33,566 nucleotides of DNA from Williamsia herbipolensis (GCF_000964005.1 NZ_JXYP01000043.1:1-33566), one strand, 5' to 3'; positions 23,795 to 32,398 are shown, counted from the stretch's first letter. Notes: generated by a model from the letters alone, not told the origin. Made by a program: numbers and translations.

Positions 23795-25231
23795 TCAGAG
23801 CAGGCGAACGACATAGGGCATGGCGCCACTGGTGCGCAGTGCTGACACCTTGACGACATCGCCGGACTGCGGCGCCTCGATCATCTTGTTGTCGCCGATG
23901 TAGAGCGCGTTGTGCTCGCTGGCGTTGGGACCGTAGAAGATGATGTCACCGCGCTGGATGTCTGCCAACGGGATTTGGCGGCCTGAGGTGTACTGGTAAC
24001 CGGTGTAGTGCGGCAGCGCGATGCCTGCACCGGCAAACGCATACAGAATCAACCCGGAGCAATCGAACCCGACCTTCGCGTAGTCGCCGAAGCTGTCGGC
24101 GACGCCACCATCGCGAACACCGACGGTGGGTCCGCTGGCGTTGCCGCCGCCCCATGAGTACGGCACACCCAACTGAGACATGGCCCGGTTGACCACGGTT
24201 TCCACCGCCGCCGGCCCCGCCGTCGCATCGGGCGGAATAGGGCCTACAGCAGAGGGTGTGGTCGAAGGTGAGCCGCCCTCGCCTTGTGTAGGTGGCGGTG
24301 AGGCTACCGCCGGTGGACTGGGCTGTTGTGAACCCTCGATATCGGTATGAGGACGACTCAACGACGCAACGATCGCCGCCAATGCCTGCTGAACGGCATT
24401 CTTGGCCAGCTTCACCACAGCCTCACGCACCATTGCGGCCGGGTCCGGGACAGCCTCCGGGGTCGCTGATGGTGGGGCCGCCGCCGGCAGTGGCGCACTG
24501 CCAGCGGCCACCGGCGTACGACCGGTGGCTACGGCGGGCCGCAGCCGAGCGAGTTGCGCTGCGGCTTCACTTCTCTTTGTTGTCAGGGCTGCTCTGCGTG
24601 ACTGCTGTTGGGTCACAGCTGCCATGGCGTCGGTAAGCGCTGAGCGGGCGACTTGCTGTTGGCGCTGGGCAGTGGTGGTCGCCCGCCGGGCCGTCGTCAC
24701 TGTGGCCTCGGCGATCGCTGAACGATTGGCGGCGTCATTACGACGACGTTTGACGTCATCGACGATGCGCCGCTGCTCCCGTGTGATCCTGCCGATCACT
24801 CCGGTGCGCTCAAGGAACGAATCCGGATCCGGTGACAGTAAGAAGCCCGTGGAATCCGATGAATTGCCCTGGCGGTACAACCGGGCCACGACGGCGTCGA
24901 ATTGCTTCTGCGCGGCGTTCGCGGCGACCGTGGACTCACTCAGTGAGCGACGGGCTCCGTCGGCAGCAACAGCGGCCAGGTGCTGAGCATCGCGGGCCAT
25001 CTGCAAATCGACCAACGTCCGATTGACGCCTTCACGTTTGCCTGCTGCGGCGCGCTCGAGGTCGGCGATTTGTTGGTCGACACCGGCGATGGAGGTGACC
25101 AACGCCGCGATTCGATCACCCGGCGACTCCGGTAGCGGCGCACCCCACGCCACCGCACTACCAACCACCAACGAACTCGCCACCGCAATCACCGCAGCGA
25201 ACACCGACCGCCGACACACCGCAACACCCAT
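23795..25231 (-). CDS. NlpC/P60 peptidoglycan hydrolase, RipA-like
   Basis: A 478-aa exported endopeptidase. A signal peptide (VFAAVIAVASSLVVGSAVAWGA) is followed by long Ala/Gln/Arg coiled coils (about 40-250), a Pro/Ser linker and the C-terminal NlpC/P60 domain (about 345-478). The catalytic triad is Cys391 (FDCSGL), His440 (SEHNALYIG) and Glu452 (MIEAP); the 49- and 12-residue spacing is identical to M. tuberculosis RipA (Cys383, His432, Glu444, from memory). It cleaves peptide stems between D-Glu and meso-DAP by family analogy. Operator 8 lies about 40 bp before ATG 25231. Regulation of a cell-separation type hydrolase by this operator is unusual. Confidence 0.9.
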   Translation of the reverse strand: MGVAVCRRSVFAAVIAVASSLVVGSAVAWGAPLPESPGDRIAALVTSIAGVDQQIADLERAAAGKREGVNRTLVDLQMARDAQHLAAVAADGARRSLSESTVAANAAQKQFDAVVARLYRQGNSSDSTGFLLSPDPDSFLERTGVIGRITREQRRIVDDVKRRRNDAANRSAIAEATVTTARRATTTAQRQQQVARSALTDAMAAVTQQQSRRAALTTKRSEAAAQLARLRPAVATGRTPVAAGSAPLPAAAPPSATPEAVPDPAAMVREAVVKLAKNAVQQALAAIVASLSRPHTDIEGSQQPSPPAVASPPPTQGEGGSPSTTPSAVGPIPPDATAGPAAVETVVNRAMSQLGVPYSWGGGNASGPTVGVRDGGVADSFGDYAKVGFDCSGLILYAFAGAGIALPHYTGYQYTSGRQIPLADIQRGDIIFYGPNASEHNALYIGDNKMIEAPQSGDVVKVSALRTSGAMPYVVRLL

Positions 25232-25267
25232 ACGTCACACTGCTCCCTGCAGTCGCTTACACCTCAG

Positions 25268-25284
25268 TACTATCCGACATAGTA
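25268..25284. promoter_or_regulatory. BlaI-type operator 8
   Basis: TACTA TCCGACA TAGTA before the NlpC/P60 gene (minus). It lies 25 bp from operator 9, similar to the 24-bp spacing of operators 4 and 5. Confidence 0.8.
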
Positions 25285-25292
25285 GACACAGC

Positions 25293-25309
25293 TACTAGCC
25301 GGGTTAGTA
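25293..25309. promoter_or_regulatory. BlaI-type operator 9
   Basis: TACTA GCCGGGT TAGTA; TAGTAGTTCG runs directly into ATG 25315, the same layout as ccdA, so a leaderless rightward transcript is expected. Confidence 0.8.
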
Positions 25310-25314
25310 GTTCG

Positions 25315-25527
25315 ATGGCCGCTTCGTTGCGCAATCGTTGCCTCATCCGTGCTCGCTATCGGGCGGTGCAGGCGCGGAGTGTCGGGGGGATTGGTCTCGT
25401 CGCTGGGGGAGCGGGTCACACTGCGTGCCCGGGCGGCGTTGCCTGCCCGTCATCCCTTCCACGGGGACCACCGCACCGATGTCGAACATCCCGTTTTCAC
25501 CGCCGGCGTCGTACCCCTAGGGGGTAA
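25315..25527 (+). CDS. Possible small leaderless gene before the methyltransferase
   Basis: ATG 25315 lies seven bases after the predicted -10 GTTAGT inside operator 9 and opens a 70-codon frame rich in Arg, Gly and Pro, with three Cys (HTACPGGVACP). The placement is the same as for ccdA, which argues that something is translated here. Against it, third-position GC is lower than in an overlapping frame (25349 onward, with a plausible stretch LPARHPFHGDHRTDVEHPVF), so the frame may shift or the region may be untranslated leader of the methyltransferase. No family is recognised. Confidence 0.3.
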   Translation: MAASLRNRCLIRARYRAVQARSVGGIGLVAGGAGHTACPGGVACPSSLPRGPPHRCRTSRFHRRRRTPRG

Positions 25528-25554
25528 CGTGTGTCCACGTACAGGAGGTTGGTC

Positions 25555-26145
25555 ATGCCCGCCATGTCAGCGGTTGAGTCGGCGTTTTGTCGGAGCGCGT
25601 CATGGGGAGCGATGGCTCACCGCATCATCGTCCCGTGGTCGCTTCAACAAGCGCCCTTGGGCAGTCAAGTCCTGGAGATCGGGGCCGGAGATGGTGCGAT
25701 GGCAGCACGGATCCTTGCCGATCACCCCGACATCAGCATGACGGTCACCGATGTCGATCCGATCATGGTCGCCGCGGCGCGGCAACGGTTGGCCAGGTAC
25801 GGCGCCCGAGCCGACGTGGCACAGGCGGATGCGACGGGTCTACCGTTCGCCAGCGAAGTGTTCGGGTCGGTCGTGTCGTTTTTGATGCTGCATCACACCC
25901 TGAGGTGGGAGCTGGTGCTCGGGGAGGCGATGCGGGTGCTGCGACCAGGGGGCTGGCTGGTCGGTTACGACTTGCTGTCCACTCGATCCACCCGGGTGCT
26001 TCATCAGCTTGATCGTTCACCATTTCGCCTCATCCGCAGCGACGAGATCGAACCAGCCTTCGAACAGTTTGCGGTGCAACGTGTTGTGATCCGGCAATCG
26101 GCGCGAGGACAGGTGGTCCGGTTCATGGTGCAAAAGAGCCAATAA
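25555..26145 (+). CDS. Class I SAM-dependent methyltransferase
   Basis: A 196-aa Rossmann-fold methyltransferase. Motif I is LEIGAGDGAMA (residues about 39-49), the acidic loop at the end of strand 2 is VTDVDP, and the post-motif region is QADATGLPF, followed by LRPGGWLVGYDLL. The substrate is not evident; the type resembles UbiE/Methyltransf_11 enzymes acting on small molecules. ATG 25555 has AGGAGG six bases upstream; a GTG at 25531 is less likely. It is the only recognisable gene under the rightward arm of operators 8/9, so its product may modify an envelope lipid, quinone or metallophore, which is inference. Confidence 0.85.
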   Translation: MPAMSAVESAFCRSASWGAMAHRIIVPWSLQQAPLGSQVLEIGAGDGAMAARILADHPDISMTVTDVDPIMVAAARQRLARYGARADVAQADATGLPFASEVFGSVVSFLMLHHTLRWELVLGEAMRVLRPGGWLVGYDLLSTRSTRVLHQLDRSPFRLIRSDEIEPAFEQFAVQRVVIRQSARGQVVRFMVQKSQ

Positions 26146-26194
26146 CCCTTGCTGCCTCGCACTCATCGGTATGACGGTGGGGCAGTAGACGGGG

Positions 26195-26812
26195 TCAGTC
26201 GAGAAGCTTGTTCATGGTCGCGATCTCGGTGCGTTGGGCGGCCACGATGCTCTGGGCGAGGGCCTTTGCCTCGGCGCTTTTACCCGACTGGATCTCTTTG
26301 GTTGCCATCGCAATCGCTCCCGTGTGATGGGCGACCATCATGGTCAACCATTCGCGATCGAACGCTGTACCGGACAGGGTTTGCAGCTTGCTCATATCGG
26401 CTGATGACATCATCCCATCCATCGCCATCGAACCCGACATGTCCATCTGCGCCGACGGCGCCGGTTGCCCCCACTGCGTCAAAAGCGATTTCAGTGTGGT
26501 CATCTCCGGTTCCTGCGCCTTGCTGATCTGATCGGCGAGCGCCAGGACCGCCGGGGTGGTGGTGCGTCCCTTCACGTAACCCGCCATCTCCACGGCTTGT
26601 GCGTGATGGGGATACATGTCTTTGGCGAATGTCACGTCGGCCTGATTGAACGCGGCGTCCTGGGCGACCGAGCTGGTCTGCGCGCTGCCGCTCATGTTCA
26701 TCTGTGACCCGCCGCCCATGTCCATCCCGCCCATCGACCCCCCACATGCGGAGACCCCGACAACGAGTGCCAGGGCAGACGAACCAATTGCGGCTGACTT
26801 CCACGTATTCAC
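26195..26812 (-). CDS. DUF305 Met-rich lipoprotein
   Basis: A 205-aa secreted lipoprotein. The signal ends in lipobox VSAC (about Cys23), then a Met/Gly-rich linker (GGSMGGMDMGGGSQMNMSG) leads to a duplicated DUF305 helical domain. The family marks are MYPHHAQAVEMA (first half) and MMVAHHTGAIAMA (second half), each with a His-His pair; MDMSGSMAMDGMM sits between. DUF305 proteins are repeatedly found in copper and silver resistance loci and are thought to bind Cu by Met and His. GTG 26812 has AAGGAG seven bases upstream. Operator 10 lies about 100 bp upstream. Confidence 0.92.
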   Translation of the reverse strand: MNTWKSAAIGSSALALVVGVSACGGSMGGMDMGGGSQMNMSGSAQTSSVAQDAAFNQADVTFAKDMYPHHAQAVEMAGYVKGRTTTPAVLALADQISKAQEPEMTTLKSLLTQWGQPAPSAQMDMSGSMAMDGMMSSADMSKLQTLSGTAFDREWLTMMVAHHTGAIAMATKEIQSGKSAEAKALAQSIVAAQRTEIATMNKLLD

Positions 26813-26912
26813 GGCCTGACTCCTTGCTGTGGGCGCGCAACCTGAGGTCCTGTTGCACGCGATGTGAGACGGTCGACAGCGGTCGCACCGTCCTGGGTCC
26901 TACACCCGGTAC

Positions 26913-26929
26913 TACTATCACCGATAGTA
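26913..26929. promoter_or_regulatory. BlaI-type operator 10, between divergent units
   Basis: TACTA TCACCGA TAGTA lies between the DUF305 gene (minus) and the His-rich frame/lpqS-like/cysK2/MFS genes (plus). GATAGT in either direction can serve as -10. Confidence 0.8.
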
Positions 26930-26943
26930 CCAAATCGGGCGGG

Positions 26944-27108
26944 GTGGTTGACTCGACTGCAGCGCATCAGCCCGATCAGCACACGCACGTGCATACCAGG
27001 GTGCACTCTGATGCGTGGTCGACGTTGCCGCCGAACCCGTTGGGTGTCAACAGGGTTGCTTGCCCTCATGCCAGGACGTCGCGGAAAGTGGGGGCAAAAC
27101 ATCCCTGA
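26944..27108 (+). CDS. Possible 54-aa His-rich peptide
   Basis: GTG 26944 begins nine bases after the transcript start predicted from GATAGT in operator 10. The peptide has a His cluster AAHQPDQHTHVHTRVHSD (five His in 14 residues) and a CPHAR stretch later. There is no strong ribosome site, but short or absent leaders are the norm at these operators. His spacing HxHxH would suit Cu or Zn binding. It could equally be a chance frame in an untranslated leader. Confidence 0.35.
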   Translation: MVDSTAAHQPDQHTHVHTRVHSDAWSTLPPNPLGVNRVACPHARTSRKVGAKHP

Positions 27109-27145
27109 CCAGTGAGGTCGTTTTGCGCTGCTACAGTCGCGGCTC

Positions 27146-27559
27146 GTGAGGCCTGCAAACCGTTCGACCTGGCGCCGCGAGGTGGCAGTGACGGTCACCG
27201 TCGGGGTGGTTGTGGCCGTGGCCATGCTGTGCGGTGCGGCTGGGGTGGCCGGAGTGAATCAGACGCCGGGCGGGGCGCATCCGGTAAGCCCGATGGCCCA
27301 GCAGGCTGAGGAGCACGCCCCCGACCACGGTCATCTCACGACCGGGGGACTCGCCGTTCACCACGACACCGTCGAGGGTCACCTGGTGCGCGACACAGGT
27401 GTGCGGCGCGGGATGGTGGTGGCGTGGCCGACTGCGGCCGAGGCCCATGGACTACCCGCGGCAGTGGTCGCGGCGCACCGCGCGCGGGCTCCGCCGCGAC
27501 CGTGGTGTTCCCTCTGGGGCCGTCAGCTCCTGCTGGCTGTGTGTATCGATCGCTGCTGA
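27146..27559 (+). CDS. LpqS-like small membrane-anchored protein
   Basis: A 137-aa protein with one N-terminal membrane segment (VAVTVTVGVVVAVAMLCGAA) and an exported His-rich part (EEHAPDHGHLTTGGLAVHHD, EGHLV). It ends with a hydrophobic, Cys-containing tail (LLLAVCIDRC). This layout and its place directly before a cysK2-like and an MFS gene resemble M. tuberculosis lpqS (Rv0847), a copper-induced gene upstream of cysK2 (Rv0848) and Rv0849. The lipobox is poor (AMLC), so lipidation is uncertain. GTG 27146 lies about eight bases after TACAGT (27132-27137), so the gene could have its own leaderless promoter in addition to readthrough from operator 10. Confidence 0.55.
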   Translation: MRPANRSTWRREVAVTVTVGVVVAVAMLCGAAGVAGVNQTPGGAHPVSPMAQQAEEHAPDHGHLTTGGLAVHHDTVEGHLVRDTGVRRGMVVAWPTAAEAHGLPAAVVAAHRARAPPRPWCSLWGRQLLLAVCIDRC

Positions 27560-27637
27560 GGGGTGCGCGAGACATCAAACACGTGCCGCGACCGCCGGCA
27601 TCTGACGCTCGTCACCAATTCAGGAGATCTACCCCAC

Positions 27638-28744
27638 ATGAGTACAACTGACCTGACCTTTTCCAACCCGCCCGAAACCGCGCCCCGCTCAACCGCCGAT
27701 GGCGGTGCACCAAGTGCTCTGGTGGGCAACACCCCGCTGCTACGCATCGGCGACCCGTTCGCATCTGGCGGGTTGGGGTTCTGGGCGAAACTAGAAGGGT
27801 GCAACCCCGGTGGCATGAAAGATCGACCGGCCCTGCACATGGTTCAGCGAGCGCGATCTCGTGGGGACTTGGCTCCGGGTGCGCGAATCGTCGAATCAAC
27901 CAGCGGCACTCTCGGTTTGGGTCTCGCCCTGGCGGGCACCGTTTACGATCACCCGGTGACCCTGGTCACCGACCCCGGCCTAGAACCGATTGTGCACAAC
28001 ATGCTGCACGCCTACGGAGCCGAGGTGGAGGTGGTGTCGGTAACCCATCCCAGCGGCGGGTGGCAGCAAGCCCGGCGCGATCGGGTGCACGAGCTCCTCG
28101 CCGTTCATCCGGGGTCGTGGTGTCCTGACCAATACTCCAACCCTGACAATGTTGCAGGCTACAAATCGTTGGCACTCGAATTGCTCGAACAGCTCGACCG
28201 CGTCGATGTTCTCGTGTGTTCGGTCGGAACAGGCGGCCATTCCGCTGGAGTGGCGCACGTTCTGCGACAGCACTACCCCGATATGCGTCTGGTTGGGGTC
28301 GACGCCGTCGGATCGACCATCTTCGGGCAACCAGCGCGACCACGCCTCATGCGGGGACTGGGGTCGAGCATCTTCCCGGCGAACGTGGACTACGACGCGT
28401 TCGATGAGGTGCATTGGTTGGCTCCGGGCGAGGTAGTGACTGCATGCCGGGCCCTCGCTGCGGGCTATCACGGCAGCGGGGGGTGGAGTGTTGGTGCTGT
28501 AGCCCTGGCCGCGGGCTGGGTCGCGCGCAACTCGGCCCGCGACACCAACGTCGTGACGATCTTCCCAGACGGGCCGCAACGGTACTTCGACTCGATCTAC
28601 AACGACGACTTCTGCAGCGAACACGGTCTGCTGAACGCCGCCATGCCCACCGACCCAGTCACCGTCAGCAACCCGGCCGACGTCGTCATCGACCGGTGGA
28701 GTCGCTGCGCGGATATGACGCAAGTGAAAGGTCCCCGCCGATGA
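27638..28744 (+). CDS. cysK2: PLP-dependent cysteine-synthase-family enzyme, CysK2-like
   Basis: A 368-aa fold-type II PLP enzyme. [10 protein letters not shown] (about 29-38) opens the domain, the PLP lysine is in [17 protein letters not shown] is the substrate loop and VGTGGHSAG the phosphate-binding loop. The family makes cysteine from activated serine and a sulfur donor; M. tuberculosis CysK2 makes S-sulfocysteine from thiosulfate. AGGAG lies 11 bases before ATG 27638; an in-frame earlier start exists but without support. It overlaps the MFS gene by four bases. The pair recalls Rv0848-Rv0849, part of a copper-induced set. A role in making or exporting a sulfur compound under copper stress is inference. 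Confidence 0.85.
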   Translation: MSTTDLTFSNPPETAPRSTADGGAPSALVGNTPLLRIGDPFASGGLGFWAKLEGCNPGGMKDRPALHMVQRARSRGDLAPGARIVESTSGTLGLGLALAGTVYDHPVTLVTDPGLEPIVHNMLHAYGAEVEVVSVTHPSGGWQQARRDRVHELLAVHPGSWCPDQYSNPDNVAGYKSLALELLEQLDRVDVLVCSVGTGGHSAGVAHVLRQHYPDMRLVGVDAVGSTIFGQPARPRLMRGLGSSIFPANVDYDAFDEVHWLAPGEVVTACRALAAGYHGSGGWSVGAVALAAGWVARNSARDTNVVTIFPDGPQRYFDSIYNDDFCSEHGLLNAAMPTDPVTVSNPADVVIDRWSRCADMTQVKGPRR

Positions 28745-30003
28745 TCGACGTGACACGACAGTTTCGTACGTTCGATCGACCCAGCCAAATCTTGATGGTC
28801 AACCAATTCACCATCAACTTGGGCTTTTACATGTTGATGCCCTATCTGGCCGGCTACCTCGCCGGTCCACTGGGTCTGGCCGCATGGGTCATAGGTTTCG
28901 TTCTGGGAGTCCGAAACTTCTCCCAGCAGGGACTGTTTTTGGTGGGCGGCACCCTCGCCGACCGCTTCGGATACAAACCCATGATCATCGCTGGGTGCGT
29001 GTTGAGGACGGTCGGCTTCGGTCTCCTAGCCTTCGCATCATCGCTGCCGCTCATTGTGCTCGCCTCTGCGCTCACCGGGTTTGCCGGTGCACTGTTCAAT
29101 CCCGCCGTGCGCGCCTACCTGGCCGCGGACGCGGGCGAACGCCGACTCGAGGCGTTCGCAGTGTTCAACATGTTCTATCAAGCAGGAATTTTGCTGGGTC
29201 CCCTGGTCGGATTGGCGCTGACCATGCTCGATTTTCGGGTGACATGCATCGCGGCGGCAATCATCTTCGGGGCGTTGACAGTGATCCAAATAGTGACGCT
29301 TCCGGCGCATCACAAAGAAGCGGCGAGCGAACGAACTCGAATACGTGACGACTGGCGCACCATCCTGAGAAACAGAACTTTTGTTCTTTTCGCGATCACG
29401 ATGATCTCGTCGTACGTGCTGTCCTTTCAGGTGTACCTCGCCCTCCCGTTACAGGCCGCGGTGGTGGCCGGTCCTGGACGAGACGACACAGCACTGGTGA
29501 CATCGCTGTTTGTCGTGTCGGGGCTGGTTGCCGTGCTGGCGCAACTGCGCATCACGAAGCTGTGCACACGGTGGCTGGGACGCGATCGCAGCTTGTGTAT
29601 CGGCCTGGCAGTGATGGCAGCGGCGTTTGTTCCACTTGTGGTGGTCGGTGAGCCGGCGGTGGCAGGACGTGTGACCGCAGGGGTCGCACTGTTGCTGTGC
29701 GCGGCGCTGCTCGCGGTAGGGACCGCGATCGTATTCCCCTTCGAGATGGACACGATCGTCGCGTTGTCGGGAGGGCGCCTGATGGGCACCCACTATGGCT
29801 TCTACAACACGATCGTCGGCGTGGGGATACTGCTGGGGAACCTGGGAACCGGTGCACTGTTCGGTGTGTTCCGCGACGCTGACGCCGGCGCATTCGTCTG
29901 GGTTGTGTTGGTGAGCCTCGGGGTGATCTGCGCAGCGACAATGGCCCTACTCGTCCGGGCCCGCGACCTCGCCGCCCCACCTGCTGTTGTGGGAGCCGGG
30001 TAA
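28741..30003 (+). CDS. MFS transporter coupled to the CysK2-like enzyme
   Basis: A 420-aa membrane protein with about 12 helices. The motif between helices 2 and 3, [12 protein letters not shown], is the MFS motif A. ATG 28741 overlaps the cysK2 stop (ATGA), so the two are coupled. It resembles Rv0849, the MFS partner of cysK2 in M. tuberculosis. The direction and substrate are not determined by the sequence; export of a thiol or sulfocysteine-type product is one possibility. A small hairpin follows the stop. Confidence 0.88.
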   Translation: MIDVTRQFRTFDRPSQILMVNQFTINLGFYMLMPYLAGYLAGPLGLAAWVIGFVLGVRNFSQQGLFLVGGTLADRFGYKPMIIAGCVLRTVGFGLLAFASSLPLIVLASALTGFAGALFNPAVRAYLAADAGERRLEAFAVFNMFYQAGILLGPLVGLALTMLDFRVTCIAAAIIFGALTVIQIVTLPAHHKEAASERTRIRDDWRTILRNRTFVLFAITMISSYVLSFQVYLALPLQAAVVAGPGRDDTALVTSLFVVSGLVAVLAQLRITKLCTRWLGRDRSLCIGLAVMAAAFVPLVVVGEPAVAGRVTAGVALLLCAALLAVGTAIVFPFEMDTIVALSGGRLMGTHYGFYNTIVGVGILLGNLGTGALFGVFRDADAGAFVWVVLVSLGVICAATMALLVRARDLAAPPAVVGAG

Positions 30004-30018
30004 CGAACCCCCAATTTC

Positions 30019-30033
30019 GCGAAGGGACTTCGC
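30019..30033 (+). terminator. Small hairpin after the MFS gene
   Basis: GCGAAG-GGA-CTTCGC begins 16 bases after the MFS stop and before operator 11. The stem is six base pairs with no T run, so it is a weak terminator candidate. Confidence 0.35.
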
Positions 30034-30070
30034 TACAGGGCGCATTGCGCACGTAACTCCACCCCGGAAC

Positions 30071-30087
30071 TACTATCCCGTATAGTA
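30071..30087. promoter_or_regulatory. BlaI-type operator 11 with built-in -10
   Basis: TACTA TCCCGTA TAGTA. TATAGT (30081-30086) is a good -10, and position 30093-30094, where transcription should begin, coincides with GTG 30094 of the TlpA2 gene; a leaderless mRNA is predicted. Confidence 0.82.
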
Positions 30088-30093
30088 GTTCCG

Positions 30094-30777
30094 GTGGCTG
30101 GACAGTGGACACAGGTGTCAACGTCGACGCGGGTCGGGGTGTGCATTCTCGTCGTCGTCGCCGCCCTCATCGTCGCTGTGTGGCCGCAGGCGACAGGCCG
30201 GGACGACACGGTTCCGGCGCAGCGGCAGAGCGCCGTTGATACGGCATCGCAACCAGCGGCCGCCGCAAGCGATCTCGTTGCGGCACGTGCCAAAGCTCAA
30301 CTGTCGCCCTGTCCAGTTCCCGGCCCTCCGGTATCTGCCGCATCTCCGCTGCGTGGTGTGACGCTGGACTGCTTAGCAGGACCGCCGGCGGTCGACATCG
30401 CACGCGCTGGCGCGGGACGACCCATGTTCATCAATTATTGGGCGTTCTGGTGTGGGCCGTGTCGCACCGAGTTGCCGATCGTCGCTGAGTACGCGTCGCG
30501 GGCAGGCCAACGAGTCCAGGTGCTGACTGTGCAAGGCGTTGACGGGGCGCAACGACCCGATTTGTCGCTGAAGTTGCTCACCGACATCGCAGTTCATCTA
30601 CCGACGGTCGTAGACACACAGGGGCGTCTCGCCGCCGCGGTGGGATTTCCGCGGGTGTATCCGACATCGGTGCTTATTCGCCCTGACGGGACCGTTGCGG
30701 CGCTGTTGCCGCGCGTTTTTCGCTCCTCGGACGAGATAGCGCGTGCTGTTGAGCAGTACTTGGCAGTGACGACGTGA
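30094..30777 (+). CDS. TlpA-like thioredoxin, membrane-anchored (copy 2)
   Basis: A 227-aa exported thiol-disulfide protein with an uncleaved-type N-terminal anchor (VGVCILVVVAALIVAVW, 14-30). The thioredoxin domain has active site WCGPC (119-123) in INYWAFWCGPCRTELP and a cis-Pro loop YPTSVLIRPDG. Before the domain are two extra Cys (SPCPVPG, LDCLAG). Start GTG 30094 is set by the leaderless promoter in operator 11. It overlaps the Lnt gene by four bases. It is probably reduced by CcdA (19988). Confidence 0.88.
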   Translation: MAGQWTQVSTSTRVGVCILVVVAALIVAVWPQATGRDDTVPAQRQSAVDTASQPAAAASDLVAARAKAQLSPCPVPGPPVSAASPLRGVTLDCLAGPPAVDIARAGAGRPMFINYWAFWCGPCRTELPIVAEYASRAGQRVQVLTVQGVDGAQRPDLSLKLLTDIAVHLPTVVDTQGRLAAAVGFPRVYPTSVLIRPDGTVAALLPRVFRSSDEIARAVEQYLAVTT

Positions 30778-32360
30778 AGCGGGCCGTGATGGGCCGGGAC
30801 GCCCACTACGGCGACAGGAGCGGTCGACGGGGTGTTAACGCACGCGCGTTGGCCGCATCGGCTGCCCGCTTGGGAGTCGCGGTGGTGTCGGGTTATCTGC
30901 TGTATCTCAGTTTTCCACCACGAGGACTGTGGTTCCTGGCCCCGATCGGTATGGCGATTCTGATAGTGACGCTGCGCGGTAGATCGGTCCGCGCCGCCGC
31001 GGGAATCGGGTATGTGGCGGGACTGGCGTTCTTCCTTCCACTGCTGCCGTGGGTAGGTGAGTACGTGGGCGCAGCGCCCTGGCTCGCGTTGTCGGCGGCC
31101 CAAGCGGTCGCGGTCGCGGTCTTCGCCGCCGGCGTGCCCACATTGGTGCAGATGCGGTGGGCGCCGATGTGGATCGCCAGCGGCTGGGTTGCCGTCGAAG
31201 CAGTCCGTTCCCGCATCCCGTTTGGCGGTTTCCCCTGGGGGCGTTTGGGATTTGGACAGGCCGATGGTCCACTGCTGCCACTCGCATCACTGGCGGGAAC
31301 GCCTGGGTTATCGTTCGTCGTCGTCGCCTTAGGGGCAGCCTTGGGACTGTCGATGGTCGCGGTTACGCCCATTCGTGTACGGGCGGTGGTCACAATCGTG
31401 GGCATTGCACTGGTGGGAGTTGCCGTTGTCGTTGCCCCGCCAACCGGCGGCGGCGGTCCAGAGGTGACCGTTGCCGTGGTGCAGGGGAATGTGCCGCGGC
31501 TGGGGCTGGACTTCAACGCTCAACGCCGCGCCGTGCTCGACAATCATGTACGTGCGACTATCGACCTGGCCACCCGAGTGGCCGCGGGTGACATGAAGCA
31601 ACCCGCCTTCGTCGTGTGGCCGGAAAATTCCTCCGACATCGACCCGTACCGCAATCCCGACGCGGCCCAACAGATCACCATCGCAGCCCAGGCGGTGGGG
31701 GTACCTATTCTTGTCGGCGCGGTCGTCGCCAACGGCGGTGGCACCACCCGGAATTCGGTCATTGTGTGGGACCCCCGCACCGGCCCGGGGCAGCGCTCCG
31801 ACAAGCGTCAACTCGTGCCCTTCGGCGAGTATCTACCGCTGCGTGCGCTGATGACCAAGCTCTCCCCGTATGCCGCGCAGGCTGGGCGTTTCGTTGCCGG
31901 CACCGGAGACGGCGTCGTCGACATCAGCGGAGTTCCGATCGCGGTAGCGACCTGTTATGAAATTGCGTTCGACCGGTTGGTGAGTCGATCGGTGCGCGCC
32001 GGCGCCCAACTGATCACCGTACCCACGAACAACGCCACCTTCGGTCGAACAGACATGACGTATCAGCAGCTGGCGATGTCGCGGGTCCGTGCGGTCGAAC
32101 ACGGCCGCGCGGTCCTCGTGGCGGCCACCAGCGGTGTGAGTGCGGTCATCACCACGGACGGCCGGGTCGCGCAGCGCACCCGCTTGTTCACCGCCGACGT
32201 CCTCGTAGCCCAAGTGCAGCTGCGCTCGGACCTCACGGTCGCTACCCGAGTCGGGGCTCTACCGGAATGGCTGGCGGTCGCGGTAGCGGTGATATCTCTA
32301 CTCGACCCCGCACGTCGACGGGTAGCGCTTCGCTCGGCGCGGGAACGCGCCGTCGCGTGA
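30774..32360 (+). CDS. lnt: Apolipoprotein N-acyltransferase
   Basis: A 528-aa membrane enzyme that adds the third acyl chain to lipoproteins. The N-terminal 220 residues form about six helices (YLLYLSFPPRGLWFLAPIG and others); the C-terminal carbon-nitrogen hydrolase domain has the full triad Glu284 (VVWPENSS), Lys344 (SDKRQLVPFGEYLP) and Cys394 (ATCYEIAFD). Start GTG 30774 overlaps the TlpA2 stop (GTGA), so it is co-expressed under operator 11. Chromosomal Lnt of mycobacteria is often fused to a dolichol-phosphate mannose synthase (Ppm1); this copy is stand-alone. With lspA (3987) and the Lgt-like protein (18739), it gives the window three proteins related to lipoprotein biogenesis. Confidence 0.93.
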   Translation: MKRAVMGRDAHYGDRSGRRGVNARALAASAARLGVAVVSGYLLYLSFPPRGLWFLAPIGMAILIVTLRGRSVRAAAGIGYVAGLAFFLPLLPWVGEYVGAAPWLALSAAQAVAVAVFAAGVPTLVQMRWAPMWIASGWVAVEAVRSRIPFGGFPWGRLGFGQADGPLLPLASLAGTPGLSFVVVALGAALGLSMVAVTPIRVRAVVTIVGIALVGVAVVVAPPTGGGGPEVTVAVVQGNVPRLGLDFNAQRRAVLDNHVRATIDLATRVAAGDMKQPAFVVWPENSSDIDPYRNPDAAQQITIAAQAVGVPILVGAVVANGGGTTRNSVIVWDPRTGPGQRSDKRQLVPFGEYLPLRALMTKLSPYAAQAGRFVAGTGDGVVDISGVPIAVATCYEIAFDRLVSRSVRAGAQLITVPTNNATFGRTDMTYQQLAMSRVRAVEHGRAVLVAATSGVSAVITTDGRVAQRTRLFTADVLVAQVQLRSDLTVATRVGALPEWLAVAVAVISLLDPARRRVALRSARERAVA

Positions 32361-32398
32361 ACCTGCGGCGGTAAGCGGACTGCGCGGGCCGACTGTAG

